Shown here in pieces: positions 25,749 to 33,220 of a DNA stretch of 64,000 bases (the stretch's first letter is position 1; each line of letters starts with the position of its first letter). Both the position numbers and the translations under genes were made by a program. The stretch is taken from NCBI RefSeq assembly GCF_001908725.1, contig NZ_CP018725.1, forward strand, positions 3,844,001 through 3,908,000, read 5' to 3'. Under the pieces are notes generated by a model. The model was not told where the DNA came from, ran no database searches, and saw only the letters and a program-made list of their open reading frames with translations. The stretch comes from Xanthomonas vesicatoria ATCC 35937 (GTDB lineage: Bacteria; Pseudomonadota; Gammaproteobacteria; Xanthomonadales; Xanthomonadaceae).

Positions 25749-27329
25749 ATGAACAAGATTTGGATCCGTGGCATCGCCGCGGTGGCGTTGCTGGTGTCCT
25801 CGGCATCGGCCGTGGCGGGCGCCTTTAGCAAGACCTACGAGCGCATTCCCGGCTGGGATGGCGCGCCAATGGGGGCGCTGGTGCTGGTGCCGCAAGGACA
25901 GGGAAACGGGCCGTTTCCGCTGATCGTGATGCCGGCCAGTTGGTCGTTGCCCAATCTGGAGTATCTGGGCCGCGCCACGCAGCTGGCTAGCGATGGCTAC
26001 GTGGTCGTCAGTTACACCTCGCGCGGGTTCTGGGATTCGGCCGGGCAGATCGATATCGCCGGGCCGGACACCGTGGAAGACGTCAGTGCGGTCATCGATT
26101 GGGCGCTGGCGCATACGCCCGCCAACCCGAATGCGATCGGCGCGTCCGGCATCTCCTACGGCGCGGGCATCAGCCTGCTGGCCGCCGAGCGCGACCCGCG
26201 CATCAAGGCGGTGGCTGCGCTCAGTGGCTGGGCCGACCTGGAGGCCTCGCTGTATTCCAATCGCACCGTCAGCCAGCAAGGCGTCGGGTTGCTGGTCGGC
26301 GCGGGCGCGTTGACCGGACGCGCTGGCCCGGATCTGACGCAGATCGGTACGAAAGTGGCGCAGGGCGATTTCGATGGTGCGGTGCAGGGATTCTTGCCCA
26401 AGGCCGCCTCGCGCAGCCCGGTCACCGACGTGGCTGCACTCAACGCGCGCGGTACCGCGGTGCTGCTGGGCAATGCCTTCAACGACGGGTTGTTCCCGCC
26501 GAATCAGACCATTGCCTTCTTCAATCAGCTGCGCGGGCCCAAGCAACTGTTGCTGAGTCAGGGCGATCACGCCACCACGGAACTGCCCGGCGCCCTGGGC
26601 CTGCCCAACGAGGTCTACACCGCAGCCACGCGTTGGTTCGACCGTCATCTCAAACAAGTGCGCAACGGCGTGGATGGCGAAGCGCCGGTGCGGCTGTCGC
26701 CGCGTGCCGGGCAATGGCTGACGTATCCGGATTGGGCATCGGTGCAGCAAGCCACCACGCGCCTGGGTCTGTCTGCGCCGGCAGGGCTGCTCAGCCCCAC
26801 CGGCGGGCTGATCGCCGGTACTGCCAGCGGCTGGCAGTCGCGCATTGCCACCGATGTGCCCACGCTGGCCGACTCGGGCGTGGTGCTGGTCAGCGGCTTG
26901 TTGCAGGGCATCGGCTTGCCGGTGACCACGTCGATTCCGCTGGTTACACGCGCTGGCGCGGCGGTGTGGGTCGGGTCGCCGGCTGGCAACGTGCGTCAGC
27001 TGGCGGGCAGCCCGTCGTTACGCATCACGGTGGTGCCCACGCAGCCGAAGGTGAGCCTGTTTGCGTATCTGTACCGCATGGATGCGCTGGGCGTTGCCGC
27101 GTTGATCACGCATGCACCGTACTCGCTGCGCGATGCGACGCCCGGCCGCGCGGTGACCCTGGATTGGTCGCTGCAGGCCGCCGCCGCCGAAATCCCCGCA
27201 GGGCAGCGATTGGTGCTGGTCATCGATACCCGCGATGCGCGTTACACCGACGCAAGCGATGTGGGCGGCACGGTGACGTTTACCTCGCCGGTGGCAACGC
27301 CATCGGTATTGAACCTACCGCTGCGGTAA
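25749..27329 (+). CDS. Secreted CocE/NonD-family alpha/beta hydrolase (X-Pro dipeptidyl-peptidase type)
   Basis: 526 residues. It has a signal peptide (cleavage near VAG|AFSK) and an alpha/beta-hydrolase domain with nucleophile Ser136 in GISYGAG and a candidate catalytic His274 in GDHATTE. The Asp is probably in GNAFNDGLFPP. The C-terminal third (from about residue 300) is beta-rich with an ending like the galactose-binding, PepX C-terminal domain. Family members include cocaine esterase, glutaryl acylase and X-Pro peptidases; substrate cannot be set from sequence. ATG 25749 follows GGGAGAGAGCAG. It is flanked by non-coding gaps on both sides, so it is monocistronic. Confidence 0.78.
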   Translation: MNKIWIRGIAAVALLVSSASAVAGAFSKTYERIPGWDGAPMGALVLVPQGQGNGPFPLIVMPASWSLPNLEYLGRATQLASDGYVVVSYTSRGFWDSAGQIDIAGPDTVEDVSAVIDWALAHTPANPNAIGASGISYGAGISLLAAERDPRIKAVAALSGWADLEASLYSNRTVSQQGVGLLVGAGALTGRAGPDLTQIGTKVAQGDFDGAVQGFLPKAASRSPVTDVAALNARGTAVLLGNAFNDGLFPPNQTIAFFNQLRGPKQLLLSQGDHATTELPGALGLPNEVYTAATRWFDRHLKQVRNGVDGEAPVRLSPRAGQWLTYPDWASVQQATTRLGLSAPAGLLSPTGGLIAGTASGWQSRIATDVPTLADSGVVLVSGLLQGIGLPVTTSIPLVTRAGAAVWVGSPAGNVRQLAGSPSLRITVVPTQPKVSLFAYLYRMDALGVAALITHAPYSLRDATPGRAVTLDWSLQAAAAEIPAGQRLVLVIDTRDARYTDASDVGGTVTFTSPVATPSVLNLPLR

Positions 27330-27652
27330 GGGCGTCAGGGCAAGACGACACTTTGCTGGCACGGGCCAACAGTCGATGATTGCCATGACGCGTGTTCGTC
27401 TTGCTGCTGCACTTGCGTGGCTCTTGCACACATTGCGAACAAGTCGGGTTTCTCGTGGGCCTTTCGCGGCATGGATGCCGCTAGCGAGCTTTAAACGATG
27501 TGCAGATGGAGTATCCAGCAGGCGGGAGTACAACGCGTCCTACGACCACGCTGGTTTAGGTTTTTCAGTTGCTAACGCGCGCCGGCGCCTTCGCAGGTCG
27601 TTGCGTTCGATGAGCGACAACGAGAAGCTGCTGATCTGCGCGGTTACTGCAG

Positions 27653-27760
27653 GGCCCTTGCCCGCCCACCATCGCAGGACACGCCGCAAGTACGTCCATG
27701 TAGGCTCTTATGCGGCATTCATGCCGCATAAGGTCCCGCGACGGTGGGCGGGCAAGGGCC
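27653..27760 (-). repeat. 108-bp structured palindrome, copy 1
   Basis: The outer arms 27653-27680 and 27733-27760 pair over 28 bp with two mismatches, of which the outermost 18 bp (GGCCCTTGCCCGCCCACC and complement) are perfect. Inside, CTTATGCGGCAT-TC-ATGCCGCATAAG (27707-27732) forms a perfect 12-bp hairpin, next to an unpaired 26-base segment that reads, on the minus strand, AGCCTACATGGACGTACTTG and then CGGCGT. Its core is shared with the element at 28016-28122. I recall closely similar intergenic sequences from Xanthomonadaceae but cannot verify it here. Confidence 0.8.
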
Positions 27761-28015
27761 ATTCGAGAATTTTTGGTATGCGCGCTTAAAAGCAGCACAT
27801 CGCTCGCGTGCGTTGCTGTGGCGCGCAGATCGAATGCCTACTGGTCGCTTTTTTGTGGGAACAACCAGTAAATAAGAGGATCTACAGACGTACAGAAATC
27901 ATGTCGTTATGTCTGTCGCTGAGTCGCTAGCCGCATCAGCTTGATCAACCTCGCAGCGGCATCTATTTGCGCCACTGCGTGTCGCCATTTCATCCGCATG
28001 CAACCCGCAAGCCAC

Positions 28016-28122
28016 GCGCACTGCCCTGGACGGTTTCCGGACCGTGTGGCGACATGCATGCCGCCACCGGGCCTCCACGGACGGAGTCACGGCGTGTCCC
28101 GGAAGCGTCCAGGGCAGTGCGC
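28016..28122 (+). repeat. 107-bp structured palindrome, copy 2
   Basis: The outer arms 28016-28032 (GCGCACTGCCCTGGACG) and 28106-28122 pair perfectly over 17 bp and continue imperfectly. An inner hairpin GTGGCGACATG/CATGCCGCCAC has a single mismatch. The segment after it, GGCCTCCACGGACGGAGTCA followed by CGGCGTGTCC, matches the copy-1 core (minus strand) at most positions, while the outer stem sequence is entirely different. Confidence 0.75.
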
Positions 28123-28253
28123 CCTCGACCAACCGCCTCGACCAACTGCTCGCTCACCCAGTCTCAGCCAAACCAACCAATCGCCCGTTTCAACGCAGTA
28201 ACCGCACGAAGGCGCGCAAACAACCCAAGCATCGATCAATCACCGCTCGGCCG

Positions 28254-28310
28254 CTTTTTATGCGGAATTTACGCAGCGCCCATGGCACGTCCATAGCGAC
28301 TTTACGCAGC
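28254..28310 (+). promoter_or_regulatory. KdpE-type operator upstream of kdpF
   Basis: TTTATG-CGGAA-TTTACG (28257-28273) matches the E. coli KdpE site architecture of two 6-bp direct repeats TTTATA and TTTACA separated by 5 bases (recalled). The 10-mer TTTACGCAGC occurs here (28268-28277) and again at 28301-28310, 33 bases apart, i.e. on the same DNA face. This supports control of kdpFABCDE by its own response regulator under potassium limitation. The leader to kdpF is about 200 bases with no further gene. Confidence 0.6.
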
Positions 28311-28505
28311 CCGGGACGAGACTGTGCACAGTGGCGGAGCGGTTCCGCCGTGGACGATCCCGATGCATCCCTTGACCTGTCTGCTCCACCGGCGCTGCGC
28401 GCGCGGTGCAGCAGCGCCTTGCCTTGTTGTCATGCAGCCGATGCATGCGCCCGCGCGCAACACAACGGCTGTGCACCCCTGTGCGCATCACGGGGAGTAG
28501 CCGAC

Positions 28506-28598
28506 ATGCCTGCCTGGTTGTCCCTGCTGTGCGGAGTGGCCGTACTCGTTGCCGCCGCCTACCTGTTGTACGTAGTGCTGCGGCCCGAAGACTTCTGA
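28506..28598 (+). CDS. kdpF: Potassium-transporting ATPase subunit KdpF
   Basis: 30 residues: a single transmembrane helix (LSLLCGVAVLVAAAYLLYVVL) ending RPEDF, the classical KdpF form. It stabilises the KdpABC complex in the inner membrane. GGGGAG at 28491-28496 is a good ribosome-binding site for ATG 28506. It lies 15 bases upstream of kdpA. Confidence 0.9.
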   Translation: MPAWLSLLCGVAVLVAAAYLLYVVLRPEDF

Positions 28599-28613
28599 TG
28601 CGAGTGTGTTCCA

Positions 28614-30428
28614 ATGAGTGAAACCTTTATTGTCTACGCGCTGGCCATCGTGCTGGCGTGGCCCCTGGGCCGGTATCTGGCGGCGGTGATGCGTGGTGCG
28701 CCAATGCGGGGCGATGCGCTGTTCGGCTGGGTCGAACGGCCGTTGTACGCATTGCTCGGCACCCGCCCGCAGCAAGGCATGTCCTGGCGCGGATACACCA
28801 TCGCGTTTCTGCTCAGCAATCTGGTGATCGGGCTGCTGACCTGGGGCGTGTTCATGACCCAGGCGTGGTTGCCGTTCAATCCGGACGACATCCCCAACAT
28901 GCGTTGGGATACCGCGCTGCACACCATGGTGTCGTTCCTCACCAATACCAATCAGCAGCATTATTCCGGCCAAGCGCAGCTGTCGTATCTGGCGCAGATG
29001 ACCGGCATCGTCGGCCTGCAGGTGGTGACGCCGATGATGGGGTTGGCGTTGGCAGTAGCGACCTTGCGCGCGTTGTTCGGTGGGCGTGCCGCTGCGCGTG
29101 TGTCCGATACCTCGCTGGCATCGGGCGCGATGGCGGGCACCCGGCCAGGAATTGCCGGGCAGGACGATCCGGAGACAGCGTTGGCGCGCCATGCAGCGCA
29201 GCAGCCAATGTCTAGCGCAGAGGCGCTGCCCGAGGCCGACGTCGGCAACTACTGGGCCGACGTCATCCGTGCCAGCGTGCGCGTGCTGTTGCCGCTAGCC
29301 CTGTTGTGGGCCGTGTTGCTCGGCTGGCAAGGCGTGCCATCCACGCTGCAAGGCGCGGCCACCGCTGCACCGTTGGATAGCAGTGCCGGCATGACCACGC
29401 AGACCATTCCGGTCGGCCCGGTGGCGGCAATGGTGGCGGTCAAGCAGCTCGGCACCAACGGCGGCGGCTGGTACGGCCCCAATAGTTCTGTCGCGCTGGA
29501 AAACCCCACGCCGTTGAGCAATGTGCTGGAAACCCTGGCGCTGGTGCTGCTGCCGATGAGCGTGGTGTTCATGGTCGGCTATCTGACCGGGCGCAAGCGC
29601 CTCACCGCGTTGGTGTTCGGCACCATGCTGACGATGTCGGCTGCATCCACGGCGTTGTTGGTGTGGTCCGAAGCGCATTCGGCCAGTGCCACGTCGCCGG
29701 CCTTGATGGAAGGCAAGGAAGTGCGCATCGGTGCCGATGCCTCCGCGCTGTGGGCAGCGTTGACCACGCAAACCTCCAACGGCTCGGTCAATGCAATGCA
29801 CGACTCGCTGGCGCCGCTGAGTGGCCTGGTCACGTTGGTGGATATGCTGATCAACGCCATTTGGGGCGGTGTCGGCTGCGGTCTGCAGCAATTTGTGGTG
29901 TACCTGCTATTGAGCGTGTTTCTGGCCGGTTTGATGACCGGGCGCACGCCCGAATTGTTCGGCCGCAAGATCGAAGCGCGCGAAGTGCAATTGCTGGCGG
30001 TGCTGATCCTGTTGCAGCCGCTGGTTGTGCTGGGCTTCACCGCGGTGGCGCTGGCAGTGCCTGGATTCACCGCAAATTCCAATCCGGGTTTCCACGGCAT
30101 CAGTCAGGTGTTCTACGAGTACACCTCGGCATTCGCCAACAACGGCTCGGGGTTTGAAGGGCTGGGCGATGCCACGTATTGGTGGAACCTGAGCTGTTCG
30201 GTGGTGCTGGCGATGGGCCGCTACCCGGCGTTGATCCTGCCGCTGATGGTGGCTGCGCGCATGGCAGTAAAGCGGCGCGCGCCCGAGTCGGCCGGCAGCC
30301 TGCAGGTCGAAACGCCCACCTTTGCGTTGACCTTGATGGCAATCGTGCTCGTGCTGACCGTGCTGCAGTTCATGCCGGCACTGGTGCTGGGTCCTATCGC
30401 TGAACACCTCGCCCTGGCGGCGTCCTGA
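28614..30428 (+). CDS. kdpA: Potassium-transporting ATPase, potassium-binding subunit KdpA
   Basis: 604 residues; the usual length is about 555-570. KdpA is the channel-like subunit that binds and translocates K+. Selectivity-filter-like segments are visible: TNTNQQHYSG, GTNGGGWYGPNS, FHGISQVFYEYTSAFANNGSGFEGL. The extra length is mostly an insertion at about residues 159-209, a polar Ala/Ser/Gly-rich stretch between LRALFGG and EADVGNYWADVIRAS, where the E. coli protein has a short loop. It probably lies in a cytoplasmic or periplasmic loop and should not disturb the filter. Translated with kdpF and kdpB in one operon. Confidence 0.95.
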   Translation: MSETFIVYALAIVLAWPLGRYLAAVMRGAPMRGDALFGWVERPLYALLGTRPQQGMSWRGYTIAFLLSNLVIGLLTWGVFMTQAWLPFNPDDIPNMRWDTALHTMVSFLTNTNQQHYSGQAQLSYLAQMTGIVGLQVVTPMMGLALAVATLRALFGGRAAARVSDTSLASGAMAGTRPGIAGQDDPETALARHAAQQPMSSAEALPEADVGNYWADVIRASVRVLLPLALLWAVLLGWQGVPSTLQGAATAAPLDSSAGMTTQTIPVGPVAAMVAVKQLGTNGGGWYGPNSSVALENPTPLSNVLETLALVLLPMSVVFMVGYLTGRKRLTALVFGTMLTMSAASTALLVWSEAHSASATSPALMEGKEVRIGADASALWAALTTQTSNGSVNAMHDSLAPLSGLVTLVDMLINAIWGGVGCGLQQFVVYLLLSVFLAGLMTGRTPELFGRKIEAREVQLLAVLILLQPLVVLGFTAVALAVPGFTANSNPGFHGISQVFYEYTSAFANNGSGFEGLGDATYWWNLSCSVVLAMGRYPALILPLMVAARMAVKRRAPESAGSLQVETPTFALTLMAIVLVLTVLQFMPALVLGPIAEHLALAAS

Positions 30429-30438
30429 GAATTGAGCA

Positions 30439-32487
30439 ATGTCTACGATCGATACGACTGAAAAACGCGAGCGCGGCGACGCAGCGTTGTTCGATGCTGC
30501 GGTGCTGATCGCAGCGATGCGTGCGGCCTTTATCAAGCTGTCGCCACGGCATCTGCTGCGTAGCCCGGTGATGGCGGTGGTGATGGGCGGCACGCTGCTG
30601 GCGGCGGTGATCACCGCCAGCGGGTATGGCAATGCCGGTTTTGGCTGGGCAGTCACGGCGATCCTGTTTGTCACCGTGTTGTTCGGCAATTTTGCCGAGG
30701 CCATTGCCGAAGCGCGTGGCCGTGGGCAGGCCGCATCGCTGCGGCGTGCGCGTAAGGATCTGGTCGCGCGCCGCGTCGAAACCGCATTGGGCGGGCGCGA
30801 AACCCGTGTGCCTGCGGCCGAACTGCGTCCTGGCGATTACGTGATGGTGTCCGAAGGCGAATTCGTCCCGGCCGATGGCGAGATCGTGCGCGGCGTTGCA
30901 ACGATCAACGAAGCAGCGGTGACCGGCGAATCGGCACCGGTGCTGCGCGAGGCCGGCACCGATCGCAGTGGCGTGATCGGCGGCACGCGCGTGCTGTCCG
31001 ACGAGATCGTCTTCAAGGTCACGGCCGAGCCTGGCCACAGCTTTCTGGATCGCATGATCGCGCTGGTGGAAGGCGCCAATCGGCAGAAGACGCCGAATGA
31101 AATCGCGCTGACCTTGTTGCTGGCCGCAATGACACTGACCTTCCTGATCGTGGTGGCGTCGCTGCCGGCGATCGCGGGTTTTGTCGGCGTTACGCTGGAC
31201 CCGCTGCTGCTGATCGCATTGCTGGTGTGCCTGATCCCGACCACCATCGGCGGCCTGTTGCCGGCGATCGGTATCGCCGGCATGAACCGCGCATTGTCGG
31301 CCAATGTGTTGGCCAAATCCGGCAAGGCGGTGGAAGTGGCCGGCGACGTGGATGTACTGATGCTCGACAAGACCGGCACCATCACCTACGGCGACCGCCA
31401 GGCCACCGCATTTCATCCGCTGGCAGGTATCGACCGTGCGCAGCTGCGCGATGCGGCCATGCTGGCCTCGCTGGCCGACCCGACGCCGGAAGGCAAGTCC
31501 ATCGTCAAGCTGGCGCGCCAACAAGGTGCCGTGGCTGTCGAGCCGGAGGGCGCGCATTTCATCGCCTTCACTGCGCAGACGCGCATGTCCGGCGTCGATC
31601 TGGCCCGGCGCAGCATCCGCAAGGGCGCTGGCGATTCGATCGTGGGGTATGTGCAGGGCATGGGCGCGACGGTGTCGCCGGAATTGCAGGGTCGTATCGA
31701 AGAGATCGCACGCGGCGGTGCCACACCGCTGGTCGTGGCCGAAGGCCGGCATGTGCTGGGCGTGGTTGAACTGAGCGACGTGGTCAAGCAAGGCATCAAG
31801 GAAAAATTCGCGCAGTTGCGCGCGATGGGCATCAAGACGGTGATGATCACCGGCGACAACCCGCTCACCGCTGCCGCGATTGCCGCCGAAGCCGGCGTGG
31901 ACGATTACATCGCCCAGGCGCGGCCGGAAGACAAGCTGGCCCGCATCCGCGCCGAGCAGGCCGGCGGGCGGCTGGTGGCGATGGTGGGCGACGGCACCAA
32001 CGATGCACCGGCGCTTGCCCAGGCCGACGTGGGCCTGGCGATGAACTCCGGGACGCAGGCGGCCAAGGAGGCAGGCAACATGGTCGATCTGGATTCGGAT
32101 CCGGCCAAACTGCTGGCGGTGGTGGGAGTGGGCAAGCAGCAGCTGATCACGCGCGGTGCGTTGACCACCTTCTCGTTGGCCAACGATGTGTCGAAGTATT
32201 TCGCGATCCTGCCGGCGTTGTTTGCGGCGGCGATTCCCTCGATGGCCGCGCTCAACGTGATGCAGCTGTCCAGTCCGCGCCATGCGGTGCTGGCGGCATT
32301 GATCTTCAATGCGCTGATCATTCCGGCGTTGATTCCGCTGGCCCTGCGCGGCGTGCGGTTCCGTCCGTCCAGCGCCACCGCCCTGTTGCGCCGGAACATG
32401 CTGATCTACGGGCTGGGCGGCATCGCGCTGCCGTTTGCCGCCATCAAACTGATCGATCTGGCGCTTGTCGCCACCCTGGGTGCCTGA
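30439..32487 (+). CDS. kdpB: Potassium-transporting P-type ATPase catalytic subunit KdpB
   Basis: 682 residues. KdpB hydrolyses ATP and drives K+ into the cell. It has the P-type hallmarks: VTGESAPV (actuator loop, TGES), DKTGTITYG with phosphorylated Asp310, [21 protein letters not shown] and [21 protein letters not shown]. Length equals E. coli KdpB. It starts 10 bases after kdpA and ends 3 bases before kdpC. Confidence 0.97.
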   Translation: MSTIDTTEKRERGDAALFDAAVLIAAMRAAFIKLSPRHLLRSPVMAVVMGGTLLAAVITASGYGNAGFGWAVTAILFVTVLFGNFAEAIAEARGRGQAASLRRARKDLVARRVETALGGRETRVPAAELRPGDYVMVSEGEFVPADGEIVRGVATINEAAVTGESAPVLREAGTDRSGVIGGTRVLSDEIVFKVTAEPGHSFLDRMIALVEGANRQKTPNEIALTLLLAAMTLTFLIVVASLPAIAGFVGVTLDPLLLIALLVCLIPTTIGGLLPAIGIAGMNRALSANVLAKSGKAVEVAGDVDVLMLDKTGTITYGDRQATAFHPLAGIDRAQLRDAAMLASLADPTPEGKSIVKLARQQGAVAVEPEGAHFIAFTAQTRMSGVDLARRSIRKGAGDSIVGYVQGMGATVSPELQGRIEEIARGGATPLVVAEGRHVLGVVELSDVVKQGIKEKFAQLRAMGIKTVMITGDNPLTAAAIAAEAGVDDYIAQARPEDKLARIRAEQAGGRLVAMVGDGTNDAPALAQADVGLAMNSGTQAAKEAGNMVDLDSDPAKLLAVVGVGKQQLITRGALTTFSLANDVSKYFAILPALFAAAIPSMAALNVMQLSSPRHAVLAALIFNALIIPALIPLALRGVRFRPSSATALLRRNMLIYGLGGIALPFAAIKLIDLALVATLGA

Positions 32488-32490
32488 GCC

Positions 32491-33144
32491 ATGACCACGT
32501 CTTCTACTAACACCCATTCCACTGCGCTGCCGTTGCGCGACGACGGTGCCTTGCGCGGCGCGGTGATGCTCGCACTGTTCACCCTGCTGGGCTTGGGCCT
32601 GGCGTATTCGCTGATCGCCACCGGCATCACCGGCGCGTTGTTTCCGTCCCAGGCCCACGGCTCGTTGGTGCGCCAGGACACGCGCGTGATCGGCTCGGCG
32701 CTGGTCGCGCAGCCCTTCACCGCGGCGCGCTATTTCCAGCCGCGCCCATCGGCTGCGAAGTACGACCTCACTGCGGCCGCCGGCAGCAACCAGGCGCGCT
32801 CCAATCCCGACCTGCAGGCGCGCATTGCCACCACGCGCACGGAGGTCGCCGCACGCGACGGGATTGCACCGGATGCGGTGCCGAGCGAGTTGCTGACCCA
32901 ATCCGGCAGCGGCCTGGACCCGCACCTGAGCCCGGCTGGTGCGCAGGTGCAGGTGCGCCGCATCGCCGCCGCGCGCGGCTGGCCGGAGCAACGCGTCGCC
33001 GCATTACTGCAAAGCGCCACCGAGGCACCACAGTTCGGTTTGCTTGGCCAGCCGCGAGTGAACGTGCTGGCGTTGAATCTGGCGCTGGATCAGGTTGGGA
33101 ATGGAGAAACGGGAGTGGAGAATGGGGGGAAGCCAACGCGCTGA
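32491..33144 (+). CDS. kdpC: Potassium-transporting ATPase subunit KdpC
   Basis: 217 residues (usual about 190-200). KdpC has one N-terminal membrane helix (AVMLALFTLLGLGLAYSLIATGITG) and a periplasmic domain with YFQPRPSAAKYD, AGSNQARSNPDL, SGSGLDPHLSPAGAQVQVRRIA and VNVLALNLALD. The natural end is near LALDQ. The last ~15 residues (GNGETGVENGGKPTR) are encoded by the left arm of an inverted-repeat element and are probably a neutral extension. Confidence 0.95.
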   Translation: MTTSSTNTHSTALPLRDDGALRGAVMLALFTLLGLGLAYSLIATGITGALFPSQAHGSLVRQDTRVIGSALVAQPFTAARYFQPRPSAAKYDLTAAAGSNQARSNPDLQARIATTRTEVAARDGIAPDAVPSELLTQSGSGLDPHLSPAGAQVQVRRIAAARGWPEQRVAALLQSATEAPQFGLLGQPRVNVLALNLALDQVGNGETGVENGGKPTR

Positions 33145-33214
33145 ACGCGTCGGGCCACTGTAGGCTTTGCGATTTCCGGTTCCCCAATCCCCAATCCCGA
33201 TTCCCCAATCCCGG
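33098..33214 (+). repeat. Inverted-repeat element, kdpC-kdpD gap
   Basis: The left arm (33098-33133) GGGAATGGAGAAACGGGAG... lies inside the 3' end of kdpC. The right arm (33175-33214) consists of TTCCCCAATCCCC and CCGATTCCCC units. It ends 6 bases before the kdpD ATG and supplies the sequence where a ribosome-binding site would be expected. Confidence 0.7.
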
Positions 33215-33220
33215 ACCCAA

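Larger units (their letters stand above)
27330..28253. other. Long gene-free region with structured palindromes
   Basis: No supported gene lies between the hydrolase and the kdp control region. Open frames such as 27376-27789 give Arg/Ala-rich peptides, overlap the palindromes and have no ribosome-binding site. The region contains a small hairpin GCGGCAT-GG-ATGCCGC (27466-27481) and the two large elements listed separately. Base composition is visibly less GC-rich between them (for example 27850-27910). Confidence 0.6.

Noticed and set aside
27376..27789. 137-codon ORF
   Set aside because: Arg/Ala-rich, no ribosome-binding site, and it crosses the large palindrome; composition is that of non-coding DNA.
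30394..32991. 865-codon minus-strand frame opposite kdpB
   Set aside because: It is a His/Arg/Gln-rich shadow typical of high-GC antisense; kdpB and kdpC on the plus strand are unmistakable.
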